Source: Morchella semilibera
Taxonomy: Eukaryota; Ascomycota; Pezizomycetes; Pezizales; Morchellaceae
Direction of reading: 5' to 3'
Length of the DNA stretch: 64,000 bases
Assembly: GCA_009192285.1 (NCBI GenBank)
Contig: CM018605.1
Coordinates: forward strand, 2,087,247 to 2,151,246
Under the pieces are notes generated by a model. It was given only the letters and a program-made list of their open reading frames with translations, searched no databases and was not told the DNA's origin. Below are positions 1-12,246 of this stretch, piece by piece. The position numbers and the translations under genes were made by a program. Each line of letters opens with the position of its first letter. Position 1 is the first letter of the stretch.

Positions 1-280
1 AGGCTCAATAAGCCCATTCGACGGGATCTTAAACGGGGTACTCAGATGATTGCCACATGTATGTTGGTCAGTTCTGTGCTCCGCAGCGTCGAGACCCCAA
101 ACACAAATTATCAAAAGGCGAATATATATAGGAGAGAAGAAATGGTGTTGGGGATTGGAAGCTACAACCCAGAATTCGAAACTCCTAGCCTTACTTTTGA
201 TATATACAAAATGATAGTACTAAAAAAAGAATATACAGAAACTCCCCGGCATTTAGCCATTTATCTTACGGACTTCTAAT
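1..280. other. 3' flank of RRP9, no gene seen
   Basis: This stretch lies beyond the RRP9 stop codon. It is AT-rich and holds only a 77-codon open frame without recognisable content. I see no RNA gene or repeat. It probably contains the RRP9 3' untranslated region and terminator. Confidence 0.5.
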
Positions 281-2108
281 TTATTCGGCCCCTGTCTCCT
301 CATTAGCGGCCATTATTTTCTCTCCAAGCGCTTTCCTCTGAACCTCTAGCACCATCCCGCCATTTCTACCTTCGATCTTCATCCATCTCCCCAATCTCAC
401 TTCCTTCCCAGTTCCTGCACATATTAACAAATCTTCTTTCCCCTTTTCTCCTCTCTCAAAGATGGAGAGTCCGGTTACAACCCCTCTCACGACCTCTTTC
501 CCTAAATCCTCAGGAATACCAACTATACCAACACGTTCGAGCTTCTTTTTGTCCGTAGAGACTTTCCATATACGTACATGTCCGTCCCATGACCCTGAAG
601 CGATGAGGTCGGAGTAAGGGACTGCGGCAAGAGCAGTGATATAGCGGGGCTGAGGCGGACAGGGCGGATCTTGATCGGGGTTGGTTTCTGCCGAAGATTG
701 GTCTGGCGTTGGTCCAGGATTTAGGCCATGGGCATGATATATAGTGTGGACAGGTTTCTTCTTGTGCACAGACCAAAGACATATATTACTATCATGGTCA
801 GCCAGAGCCCAAGGAAATGTGGGTATTACGTACCCATTATCACCCCCGGTGACGAAATACTCATCATCGATCATCGCTACACAATCTATGCTTCCCTCCT
901 CGTATCTGTCATTACCATCCTTGTCTCTCTTTGGCTTTTTAGAACCACCACTTCCACCACTTCCGCCGCCGCCACGAAATACGAGTTGGGTCTCATCCAC
1001 TATCTTCCACAACCTTGCAGTACGATCTCTGGCACCAACCGTAATGCAGCGTTCAGCATTCAAGGCTGCAACTCCAACAACTTGGTCTTGGTGTCCAAAT
1101 AGTGTTTCAACGTATGCCAATTCATCCAAACTCCAAAGTTTTACAGTACGATCACTCGCGCAGGAGTATAGCTGGTTTGTTCCACGACGGAAAACTAGTC
1201 CGTTTACCGCTGCTCGGTGGTGTTTGAAAACTTTTAGAACCTTTAAAGTCTCGGCATCCCAGACCACTAAGCGGCTGTCTTTGCCACCTGTTGCGACAAA
1301 CTTTCCATCCTGAGACGCAGCGACGCAGAGAATGTCGTCCACGTGTCCGTTGAAGTCGGTGTCCTGCTTTGTGCCGCCCCGGGAGAAGAGAACTCGCTTT
1401 GGTTTTTTGGTAGGCGTAAAGTTTCCGGTAGCTGGTGGTGGCGGGTAAGGAGGAAGTGACCATTTAATAAGGTAACGATCCTTAGTCACGGTATAGATGT
1501 AGGGGTTGCAAGTAGCAATTGCTGTGGTTGAACCACAGTTCATACGAAAAAGGGATGTTGTAGCGTTATCGAAAGAGAATTGCGATGCTAGGCGTCGGTA
1601 AATTTTGCCCTTTTCTTCTGCCTGGAAAATATATTAGCTTCCAACATAAAGCCTAGGGTGAGGGTACATACAACGCTCTCTCTAAGACGGGTCGCAATTA
1701 TATCACGATCTATATCCGCCGCATCAAATCCTACTTCATCTACATATCCCAAAGTATCAGCGCGGAGTAATTTCTGGCCAAGTTGCAATTCCGAATTGTA
1801 CCTGTTTCTTGCCTCAAGTTTTCCAGATATTGTTGCGCCAGCCTCAATCGCTTCTCAGTGGCAGTCTCTCCTTCATATTCGTCGTCTTCTTCTTCGTCTT
1901 CGTCTGTAGTTCTGGCCTTTTCATCTTCACTTTCCCCCTCTGATTCGCTGGAAATATCTTCGTCGTCGTCCACCGGCTTTGTCTTTTTACCACCAGGCCT
2001 ATCGTGAAGATAGTTTTCCCTCGATTTTTTGTGTTTGCCCCCAGAGGCAGAAGTTTCGGTACGTTTGCGTTTCTTGGCCGAATTTGGGACCGTAAAGAAG
2101 GATGACAT
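281..2108 (-). CDS. RRP9: U3 snoRNP WD40 protein Rrp9 (U3-55K)
   Basis: Nucleolar WD-repeat protein that binds the box B/C region of U3 snoRNA in the small-subunit processome, needed for early 18S pre-rRNA cleavages (known for the family). Four exons fit: 2108-1802, 1739-1672, 1621-834 and 788-281, giving 556 aa. Introns are 62, 50 and 45 nt. The last intron keeps the frame open, so a naive ORF gains 15 residues (starting YVIPTFPW) inside a WD blade; removing it restores GGDNGNICLW. I chose the ATG at 2108 (MSSFFTV) because Rrp9 proteins usually begin this way; an in-frame ATG at 2135 also exists. The N-terminal 100 residues carry a KKRKR nuclear signal and long Glu/Asp runs. WD repeats start near residue 200, with blades ending in LVVWD, VKLW, ARLW, ICLW and VRIW. 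A Gly/Ser linker and lysines separate blades three and four. Confidence 0.93.
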
Positions 2109-3301
2109 GATCCTTTGTTCGGTTAGATATAGCACCCAAAATTATCTTTGAAGATTGGACTGGCAGCAATGGCGCAAATATTTTTTCCTGAGGCCTGCAG
2201 GTGTTGGCCGGGTAACCGCACTCCTACCTGATGGACCTGCATACGATGTGCCCAGAAAGGTCCTCAAAGTGATGCACTACAATTTCGCAGCTACTGGCCA
2301 CCGTGCCCAAAGGTTGGAGATGCGTTTGATTTATATAGATCGAATTGCATCAAACAGAGCTATATACATGTAGTAATTGGAAACAAAAATGGTAAAGGTT
2401 AACTGGGTCTAACTTTGATGTGGTCGCGACACCTTTTATAATTTAGGACCCTCGGGGTATACACACTATATGTAATACGGAGTAATTCTGAGTTACTAAA
2501 GCTGCCCCACCTTCACTGTCCTTTAGAACGACTGACAAAACGTCATTCTATTTAGACATTCAGGCTTCAACGTGTATTAATTGGGACTTTAGAGCTGCCT
2601 GGGGTCCTATATTACAGAGGGTCTGGAACCTAGAGAATTCCACAGACTCGGATTTCCTTGTCAATAGGGACCATGGAATATCCGACAATCCCCGACTACA
2701 TAGTATGTATGTACCTTCAAGGTATCGAATTTCAAATCTGTTAGATAAGTGATATCTTTATCAGTACGCATAACTACACGTATTAGATTCCATACCCTCT
2801 AATTAGTAGCTATCTTAGGAGAGTCTTTGACAGGCACAATCTTTGATTTGTGATATCAGACTCGTCTCTAAGCCAAACCTGTGTCAAGATGGGCATGAGG
2901 GGTTGGTATCTACATGTACTTACATGTACTTCGGTATCAAGGGACGAAGTTTACAAGGATGAAAACTCCTGTTGCCCTAAACCAATCCCGGCTTATGTAA
3001 GTAGGATTTATACAAACCCAAATGAGGGAAAACAGTCACTCAATTATTCCGCACAACAACACTCAACTAGAGTATGTCAAGAAAATTTAAAGTTGACAAC
3101 AATACCTAGCAACAAATCAGTACCAACAGGAACGCCAATCCGCCCCCTCTTTTCTAAGGTAAGTCAGTAAACAGCTTTTTGAATCCATCTTACCTTTTCT
3201 TGGAGTCCGCCCGGGAAAAGAAAGGCGGACACTCAAAATGGCTCCGAATGACTGACCACTTTTCTCGCCGCAATTTACAGTAAACCCCGAAAACCGTCAA
3301 A
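2109..3301. promoter_or_regulatory. Divergent intergenic region between RRP9 and rps22
   Basis: About 1.2 kb separates the diverging RRP9 and ribosomal protein genes, so both promoters should lie here. Small open frames at 2155-2373 and 2850-3170 resemble nothing I know and lack gene-like codon use. Just upstream of the rps22 start is an imperfect inverted repeat of GTCCGCC and GGCGGAC around 3207-3231, which could be a regulatory site or a leader hairpin. No RNA gene is recognisable. Confidence 0.4.
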
Positions 3302-4009
3302 ATGGTCAAGACTTCCGTTCTCAACGACACCCTAAACGCCATCAATAATGCTGAGAAGGCTGGTAAGAGACAAGTCCTTATCAGGCCTTCTTCCAAGGTC
3401 ATTGTCAAATTCTTGAGCGTCATGCAGAAGCACGGTACGTTAGATTATTCCTGATTTTCAACCCTATCAAATAGTTAAATAAAGCCCAAACTTTGATCAT
3501 TTTTCCTTCATTTTATCGGGCTGATAACTAGACGGAATGTCTCGATGCCCCCACGACTTTTGTCCTTTAAGTGCCCGAAAAATCAAACCCCATGCGTTGG
3601 ATCTTACACGTTTCATTTTCCCGAATTTCATCTTCCTATGGACCATGAGACGTTTAATTCAGCGAAACATCCTAATAAAACTGATTTATAGGATACATTG
3701 GCGAGTTCGAGGAGGTGGATGACCACCGCTCTGGAAAGATCGTTATCCAGCTTAACGGGCGTATCAACAAAACTGGATGCATTTCTCCCCGTTACCCCGT
3801 TAAGATTACCGACTTCGAGAAATGGGTTGTCAGGCTCTTGCCTTCTCGTCAGTTCGGTTTCATTGTCTTGACCACCTCTGCCGGTATCATGGACCACGAG
3901 GAGGCTAGACGCAAGCACGTTGCCGGAAAAATCATTGGATTGTGAGTAGTCGCTCGTTTTTTATCGCCATGTAATTCAATGCTAACCCTAATTGTGTAGC
4001 TTCTACTAA
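3302..4009 (+). CDS. rps22: 40S ribosomal protein uS8 (S22/S15a)
   Basis: Core small-subunit ribosomal protein that binds the central domain of 18S rRNA. Three exons join cleanly: 3302-3434, 3692-3941 and 4000-4009, with GT-AG introns of 257 and 58 nt. The product is exactly 130 aa, the usual length of eukaryotic S15a/Rps22. The start [19 protein letters not shown] and the end GKIIGFFY match the family; the last exon encodes only the end of a split Phe codon plus Phe-Tyr and the stop. The long first intron shortly after the start is typical of fungal ribosomal protein genes, where it often affects expression. No frame defects are seen. Confidence 0.96.
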
Positions 4010-4703
4010 ACTCGATACAAACCGGGTATGTAGAAGGAACAAAGGATTGGCAAATAATAAAAAAAAGGTATAAAACGGGACGGATAACAAAAAAGTTCTT
4101 CAAATGGAAGGGCGATGTAAATTCTAGATCAATGGAGTTCATGACTGTTTCCTGCGGGCTGGCGTTCTGGTTCTTAATAAAGAGGGATCCTAACTATCTT
4201 CGTAAATCGTTCAAAGTGAATTCTCGTCTTATAATAGAATAAAATGGTTTTTACTTCTTTTATTATGGAGGGATTCCCTTTTGGAAAGCGCGAAAGTGTG
4301 GTGTTCAAGCTCTTGAATTTTAGATCACGTGGGTTGTTCATGTTACTACAGCCCCGGCGTATAACAAGGAACCAGATGTTGGATTCGGAGCCGCAGCCCC
4401 AAGGCTTGTGCTGGATAATGAACTGCCATAGCTATTCCGAGGTCGAAACTTGCTGTGATCAAAGCCCGACATCATTGACGGCGCAATACCACCACTCTAG
4501 CTTGCATCTCATGTATTATTTAAGCTTAATCTATACTTAGAGAACTCGTGCAGGCGCCTGCTTCGGTACTCTCCCCCGGATAATACTACGTAGGTACATA
4601 CAAACTTACCTGCTGTTGACACCGTGACGCCCATAATCTCGTTTAAAGACTCCACTATTTCAGCTCATACGAATAGGGTCAGAACGCACAGAAGGCGGAA
4701 GCA
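4010..4703. other. Intergenic region between rps22 and RIC1
   Basis: Holds the rps22 3' region and the RIC1 promoter. A 98-codon open frame at 4244-4540 has no recognisable content. I see no repeat or RNA gene. Confidence 0.4.
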
Positions 4704-7700
4704 ATGTACTGGCCACTCGGCACACCCCGAATATATGCTGCTAAACTCCCAGCAGTTCCATCTCCACCGGTTTATGATTCTGACGACGGCTCAGCCGAGC
4801 TTGTACGGAATAGTCTCTCTGCGTCTTCTGGCTCAGGGAACGGTGACGGCGAAGACGATGAAGGCTTTGAAGAAGTTAAAGAAATTCCCGAGGAAGAAGA
4901 TGACGACGCCCTAGGCCAGGATGGTCAAAAAGTAGGGGAGAAAGAAGTGGTAGATCAGGATATGCTTGAGGTGCCCAAAAGGAACAGGACGGATAGAGCA
5001 GATTCTACTGCAAGTAATATTTCAATTATAGCAAAAGACAGTGAACCAGGGCGTGGACACATCATTGCGCTAAAAGTAGCGAGAAATGGGTTTTTGTTTG
5101 CGACCATCACGGCTTCAGAACTCACTATCTGGCAGATGAAGGTGGGTAGTCTCTATATACTATATGAATTAAGTGATGGAAAGAGAAATACGGGAGTGCT
5201 AATATAAATCTCTACCCTAGCCGACAGCAGTGGTTGCTCATGTTCGCCGCTCCCAGCCGTCGTTGAACTCCTATGGCCTGAACACAGATGTTCTGATCCG
5301 ACCTGATTCTATGATATTTGTAGTTCAAACATCGCTTGGATACCTAATAACGTATTCGCTCGTTAACGATCCAACTCGGGACGCCAGGGTTTACAAACCA
5401 GCGTTTGTAAATAATCACCATTACGCACGACAAAATTCAATGCATGCTAGTGGAGCTGGTGGGAAAGCGGCCATTGGGGCGGGGGGCTTGATGCTTGGTG
5501 TAGGGGAAGCTGGAGGAGTGAAAGAGTACTCAATGAGGTTTAGAATGGTCATTAAGGTTGATGCAGGAATAAGCAAGTATGACCCCTAAGGCTGGTCGGG
5601 AGACATGAAGAGTTTGGACTCTGACAGGATCGATAGAGTGCTAGCTCTCGACGAGGAATTGATGGTGGCCACAGTAAAGCCATCTGCGATTCAGTGTATC
5701 AGGTGGACACCAGACGCGAAAGGAAACCAGACGACAACTGAATTACTGAGCCGGATGCTTTGGGTTCAAAAGAAAGGTTAGTAGTGTGTTGACCTGGTAC
5801 GTGCGAGATTGCAGAGATATATTCTAGTATAGGTTTATTGGTACACTAACACCTGAGTGATATCAACAGCTATAATTACTGACATGATTCATGATAAACC
5901 CATGAGCTTGTCAACATGGATCACAAACGATGGCCGAGCTTATGCGGTCCAGAAGGTATGATTGCCATGGAAATTTGGAGTATATGCATATTAACACCAA
6001 GGATCACACAGGAAATTGAATCATCCCCTCGTATGTTCAAAGGCCACTGTTTTCACACACCTAAAACCTCTGCGGAAAAGGCAGAGAGAGTTTCCATAAA
6101 CGCGCGGTTTTCGTTGATAGGTGTTTCGTGTGCTGGGTATGTAGTCAATCACCCTTTCTCTTGAGGTTCATAAGTTAAGATTACCAGTGGTTCTATCTAT
6201 GTCTATACTGTGAAGGACTACAATGGCGGCATCCCGTTGTCGCATATCATCCCTTCTCCCTCTTCGCCTTATTCCACAGGAAAGACAACAGCAATATCAT
6301 GGTCACCGGATGGTTACTGTCTTTTTTCAGGTTACGAGAAGGGTTGGGCTACATGGAGTGTGTATGGAAAACCGGGGGGGAATTCATTCTCTGCAGACGG
6401 TAGGATAACAGAAAGGAATTTGGGGGAGGGGTATCTAGTTGGTATCCGAGATGCATGCTGGGTTCCCGGAGGGGGAGAAATTCTCCTTGTGAAAGAAGGG
6501 GGCGACGAGCGACTGTGGGTGCTGGAGTTCGCCAGGTCTGCAGTTACCGGTTGCTTCAGCTCAGCAAATATCTCTCGTGCAGTCCTTCAAACCAATGAGA
6601 AAATTCTAATATATCGCGGTTATGACCAGTCTGATATTACAGCAATATCCCAAGAGGCTAGTGTTCTATGGCATCATGTTCAGATGCCAACCGTCTATCT
6701 TGTTGATAACTGGCCGGTAAGGAGTGTAGTCATATCACCTGATGGGAGGTATGTAGCAATTGCAGGTAGAAGGGGTCTAGCACATTACTCCGTAAATAGC
6801 GGGAGATGGAAGACGTTTGCGAATGAGAAAATGGAGCAAGAGTTTGCTGTTAGGGGTGGCATGTGCTGGTGTCAGCACATTTTAGTAGCTGCAGTTGAAA
6901 GTGACGATGCGTATGAGGTAAGTTCTTCATAGGCAGATGGTTATATCTACTTCACTGAATTTAGTACTAAGGATCTTGAACCGCATAGATACGATTATAT
7001 TCCCGAGAGCTACAATTGGATAATACGTTGCTACTGCACGCCGAGGGCTTGCCCTCCCCTGTGGTCTCAATATCACAAGCCGGAGAAGATTCACTTTTAG
7101 TTTATACTCACGAAAATATTCTTTATCATTTCATAGTCCAGGAAAAGAATAATGGTGTTACGATAACAAAGGTTGGTCAAATATACTTTCATGGCATAGT
7201 CCGTTCCCCCGCCCGGGTTCGAGCAATCAGTTGGATTCTACCAGAAGAGCAAACACGGAACGGGGATCCATCACAGGATGTGGCGGTTGCGACAGTTGTT
7301 TTCCTTGTCGATGGAAAGCTGGTGATGCTACAACCTACCTTAACCGAAGATGGTGATGCAAAGTATGATATGCGAACACTGAAACAGAACGTTGAGTATT
7401 ATGCATTGATGAGAGAACACCCATTGCAGCACCATTTCTTGTCAAGCGGATTAGATCATGGCAAAGCACCGACGGATTTGCACTCACCGAATGGAAGCAG
7501 AATGGGAGAGGGATTATTTGATTCACTGTGGTTATTTGACGGGACTGATATGAAGGTACCTTTAACTTTCACCTTCAAAAATTAAATTCTGGGACTGATA
7601 ATAAATAATTATAGGTTTGGGGGAATGTTCAAGATATACTCGATGCTCCTCATGGTGATGGTGGGAGAGAGATACCTTTGCCAGTACGGATTGGTGTTGA

Positions 7701-8622
7701 TTTCTACCCAATGTCTACACTCCTAGGAAAGGGTATAATACTTGGTATTGAGTCAGAGTTAGTGCAGCGGAGAGATATCAATTTCTCCTACTTTAAATTC
7801 GCGACTCGGGTACGTTCAAGATAAATATCCCAGTCGTCTTAAAATTTCTGCATCCCTAAAGCTTATTTGAAACAGACCCATCTTTTTATAAATCACCTTC
7901 TTAGAGATCATTTAGCAAATCACAGACAAGGCGCTGCAGTAGAGCTAGCAGTTGGTTATGAGAAGCTCACTTATTTCGGACATGCGCTGGAGATACTACT
8001 CCACGATGTGCTTGACGATGAGGCAGATAATGCTCCAGAACCTGAAGGTAACACTTCCCCATTCAGCCACAAGTAGCTCAAATCTGAAACCGTCATAGAT
8101 GCCGTCCTTCCAGGAGTAATACAGTTTCTCACACACTTTCCTCATTATTTGGATGTAATCGTTGGCTGCACGCGAAAGACCGAGGTGGCATCGTGGAGTC
8201 ACCTATTTGCGGTTGTTGGCTCCCCCCAGGTTCTTTTTGAAGAATCATTGGCGCGAGGGCTCCTTAAAACCGCAGGAGGTTATCTTCTTGTTTTGCACAC
8301 GCTTGAGCAGCTATCCAGCTCATCGCAGGATATGGTACGGTTATTAGCAAGAGCTGTCTCAGAGGGTGATTGGGATCTATGCAAAGAGCTGGCAAGATTC
8401 TTGACAGCCCTTGACAATTCGGGGAAGACGCTAAAGGAAGCTTTGGAGTTGGTTGAGCTAAGGAGCCCCGTCGAAGAATTTGACCGTAGCTTTATGTTTG
8501 AAAGCGCGAGGTTAAAGAGCCCCGCAGCGGGAGAAGAGAGAGATGGTATATTAAGGGAATCAGGCGAAAGAGCCACGGATTATGGATTCCCAGATGTTGG
8601 GGGGAAGAGTAGGCAGGATTAG
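4704..8622 (+). CDS. RIC1: Ric1, subunit of the Rab6 guanine nucleotide exchange factor
   Basis: Ric1 with Rgp1 activates the Golgi GTPase Ypt6/Rab6 and so supports retrograde transport to the trans-Golgi (family knowledge). Ten exons fit with all phases closed: 4704-5141, 5221-5576, 5628-5776, 5870-5955, 6012-6136, 6188-6917, 6989-7555, 7615-7809, 7876-8047 and 8099-8622, giving 1113 aa. The start MYWPLGTPRIYA is the family's hallmark N-terminus. An acidic insert follows (residues about 30-90). The first half is a beta-propeller with WD-like strands (TTAISWSPDGYCLFSGYEKG; PVRSVVISPDGRYVAIAG). The C-terminal half is the alpha-helical Ric1 domain (LTYFGHALEILLHDVLDD). An apparent TAA at 5587 lies inside a 51-nt intron (5577-5627), not in the coding sequence. 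Confidence 0.9.
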
Positions 8623-9555
8623 CGATGTTTGAGATGTAGGTAAATCGAGAGTCATAGAATATTTATGAGAGAGAACAAATTATTAGTATTATTATTAGAG
8701 AATCATCATGTCTCCCACCCGCAGGAGCAACTCAGTCCCTGAATGAGTGTACTGAATCACAGGCGGTCACTCGGTCTCTTTTCTGTCTCATCACTTAACA
8801 ACTCTCCTATAAAATTGCTTACAATGTGTTTGACACCCGGGGGGGGGGGGGCGCTAAGGTTTGTTTCATAGCCCCATCAAGTAACCTATCGATTTGTAGA
8901 CCAAACAACCGCGAGCTCTTTGAGTGGTCGCCAAGGTAACGAACTGAGTAGCAACAAATGCCTCGGCACCTACATGCTATAATCAACAGCATCCCAGAGC
9001 ATGTCTTAGGCACCCGTAACCTCCCACCCTTTCACCAACAAAAAATTGTTGAACTGGATCACGGATATCCGTAGCTCCGCATCACCGATGAGGATTAAGG
9101 ACCTGGTTATTCCAGGGTACGTACCCGATGCGAAAGAAGAACCCTTGTGATTGGGACGCGAGGATCCTCTGCAGCGCGATGAAGCCAAGCCAGCTGTTGC
9201 ATGCAAGAGAAAAAAATCAGGAAGGGGAATGGAACACGGAAGGTTAGGAAAAAGAAAAATGTAGACGTGGTATTGAACATCTGTCATCAGTATTTTTTTT
9301 CCTACTGCATTGGTTGGTACCCAGTTTTAATCTCTGCCAGTGTCTCTTCACCACCACCACCAACAGCGTATGTACTTTGAGTAGAGTACTTACCTACCCG
9401 CCATCCGCTCAGCCTCCGCTGGCTACTGCACTCGTCGTCATCATCCACCCCTTCCGCAAAACTTACTTAAACAGAAAATCAACTCTTTGCTCTTGCTTCT
9501 TTGGATAAGCTTAGATTTCATCTTTTCTTATAATTTCTTCCACAGACTAAGTGAA
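8623..9555. other. Intergenic region between RIC1 and CDS1
   Basis: Contains the RIC1 3' end and CDS1 promoter. A run of about 13 G occurs near 8839-8851. CT-rich stretches with CACCACCACCACC at 9350 lie 200 bases before the CDS1 start, as in many fungal promoters. No further gene is recognisable. Confidence 0.4.
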
Positions 9556-11474
9556 ATGGCGAAACCACGAAGAAACGTAAAGTTTGCGCATCGCTCAAAT
9601 CTGAGCACATCTAGCGACATTGGTCGAAGAGACAGTCTTTCTGGTGATGATAACGCTCCTTCAAGCCCTTTAAGGAACGGAATATCTATAGACGGCATAG
9701 ATTCCAATACTGGAAGTAGGTCGCCTGTACTAAAGGTAATTATTGCCCCAACTTCAAAACGGAATTACGTGGTGATAGACTTTAAAGAGGTCGGAACCGT
9801 TGACACGTGAAACTTGTTTTCTAGGAAGAGCCCTCTCCACTTACAGAATACGAAAAGAAAAAGCAGACTTTCATTACCCGCACAATATGGACGCTGGTGA
9901 TGATTGCAACCTTTTTCTGGGCGATGGCGGCGGGCCACATATACATCGTGGGGCTGGTCAGTGCTGTGCAGGTCATAACCTTCAAAGAGGTCATTGCTAT
10001 CGCAAATGTACCATCTCGGGAAAAGAAGTTACAATTCACAAAAAGCTTGAATTGGTATTTTCTTGCCGCCACAATGTACTTTTTGTACGGCGAGAGTGTG
10101 ATATATTACTTTAAGCATATCGTCTTAGTTGATGCATTCTTGCTTCCACTTGCGACGCATCACCGCTTTATTAGTTTTGTCCTTTACATGATGGGTATGA
10201 TCACAGAAACATCTCACCAACTTTGCAGATGTGTCTTATTGATATTTATTCAGGCTTTGTGTTCTTTGTTGCTTCACTGAAGAAAGGGCACTACAAGTTT
10301 CAATTCACGCAATTTGCATGGACACACATGGTTCTCTATCTTGTTGTTGTCCAGTCACACTTTATTATGAACAATGTTTTCGAGGGAATGATTTGGTTCT
10401 TTCTGCCGGTATCTCTTGTCGTTACCAATGACATTTTCGCCTACATCTGCGGTATAACCTTTGGTCGAACCCAGCTCATTAAGATCTCGCCCAAAAAGAC
10501 TGTTGAGGGGTTTTTGGGAGCATGGATATGCACTGTGATCTTGGGTCTGTTCATGACAAATCAGTTGATGCGCTACAAGTACTTCGTCTGCCCCGTTAAG
10601 GTAAGGAATATTCGCTTCATTGTCAGCTACACATGTCCGGAAAGGATTAGGTTCCGGGGCGCGCCATCGCTATGGCGATATCACGGTTTTTTTATATACA
10701 GATGTTAGACTTCTGAATGTCTCACGGCATATTGTGGAGCCTAAGTCTTTCTGATAAAACTTCTCGTTTCCTTGGCGTTCGTTCGAACTATCACTTTAAT
10801 CTTGTGTAGTGCTGACCTTGTTATATGGATTTATAGGACCTTGGCTCAAACGCATTTACTGGTCTCGAATGTACCCCCAACCCTGTCTTCCTCAAGCAAG
10901 AATACGAACTTCCCTTCTGGATGCAACCCATCTTTGGCAAGACCTTGCTCATTGAGCCCATGCAGTTCCATATTCTTGCTATGGCTACGTTTGCGTCTCT
11001 TATTGCACCATTTGGAGGATTCTTTGCCAGTGGATTGAAGAGGACATTTAAGATCAAGGACTTTGGTGATTTGGTTCCTGGTCATGGGGGAATCACTGGT
11101 AGGGGACCTACCTAATCCTCATTTTTCTGAATGTGCCCTTCCCTTGTGTGCTTCAGCTGACTCGACCTTTCTTTAGACCGCATGGACTGCCAGTTTATCA
11201 TGGGTTTCTTCGCATATATGTACTACCATTCCTTCATTGCCGTTCACGTCCGCGCAACTGTTGGTGGGATCTTGGAGACGGCAATCACAAGCTTGTCACC
11301 AGAAGACCAGATGGAGGTTGTTGAGCGCTTAGGAAAGTACTTGGTCGGGCAGGGGATTGTTAACGAAAAGGTGAGAGAACACTCGCATGAATTCTTTCTA
11401 TTATAAGGTTTGGTAACTAATATTTAATCATATAGCTCCTCGAATGTTTTAATGGCGCAATAAATGGCCAGTAA
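9556..11474 (+). CDS. CDS1: Phosphatidate cytidylyltransferase (CDP-diacylglycerol synthase)
   Basis: Makes CDP-diacylglycerol from CTP and phosphatidic acid in the ER membrane, the branch point for phosphatidylinositol, phosphatidylserine and cardiolipin (family knowledge). Six exons fit: 9556-9735, 9825-10194, 10254-10600, 10837-11098, 11177-11370 and 11436-11474, giving 463 aa, close to the fungal norm. The first 60 residues are a polar, Ser-rich cytosolic tail. Hydrophobic segments follow (IWTLVMIATFFWAMAAGHIY; WYFLAATMYFLYG; and more). The CTP-transferase signature [20 protein letters not shown] is present with all key residues and is split by the fourth intron at ACT G/AC. The sequence KISPKKTVEGFLGAW is also typical. 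No defects are seen. Confidence 0.95.
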
Positions 11475-12246
11475 ATGCCAAATGGTTATGAAATGTGTAT
11501 TCTCGGCCGGACCTTATGATTATCAGCCTAGAGAATGCAAGTTCAACACGCTTTGGGTTAAATAACACACTTGGCGGATTCCGGTGATGAAACATTAGAG
11601 TTGGGCGGCGATTAATGATGGGACTAAAATTGAAGGGCGTGTATATATCACGATTGGTGTTTTGTATGGTTATCCTGTTTTAGGGGCTGGAAAGATTAAA
11701 GGTTTGGGTAAGGGGCTTTGAGAGTATATATTTTTCGCACTCTTTGGTTTTGCTTTCTGTTGTCAAGGGAATTACTTTCTATTTAGTTATACTTACCCAT
11801 CTACCTTTCACTTTTTGCACCCCGGTTCGACACTTGGTTTAACGGGGGGGGGGGCGGGGTTATTATTTTCACGGGGTTCTTCATATATTTTTCAATTTCA
11901 TACTTCTAGGGAGATTGACGGATCTAGCATGTTTGATAAATCCTTTTTTCTGTTTCTTTACCCCCCTTTCTCCTCTCATGATCACTTAGGTATTGTCTAA
12001 AAGTAATTCTTTTTTGACCAAACAGAGCATATCTGCGGACATTATCAAATCTATAGAGCCCAGCTAAAAATATGTGTGATGTCAATGATATACACAGAAG
12101 AAACCCCGAGAATCACCACACCCTGACCCTGATATATATATAAATAAGGAGACAAGCTACTCTGAAGTGAGATAAGTAAGGGAAAGCAAAAAAGGTGAAT
12201 AACAAAAATAATTATCAGAAGAAAAGGTAGACCAAACCCCATAAAA
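11475..12246. other. Convergent 3' intergenic region, CDS1/MET1
   Basis: Lies between the ends of two converging genes, so it should hold both transcript ends. It is AT-rich with a G run near 11844-11851. Small open frames (11815-12000, 12051-12275) have no recognisable content. Confidence 0.4.

Noticed and set aside
744-1313. 189-codon plus-strand ORF
   Set aside because: Antisense to the WD40 coding region of RRP9 without own features.
5577-5627. Premature stop in RIC1
   Set aside because: The TAA lies in a 51-nt GT-AG intron whose removal restores the conserved GISKIDRVLAL segment with correct phase.
8839-8851. Long G runs (also 14,090, 45,168 and 57,539) as G-quadruplex sites
   Set aside because: Single homopolymer runs of uncertain length, no spaced G-tract pattern; sequencing length error is likely.
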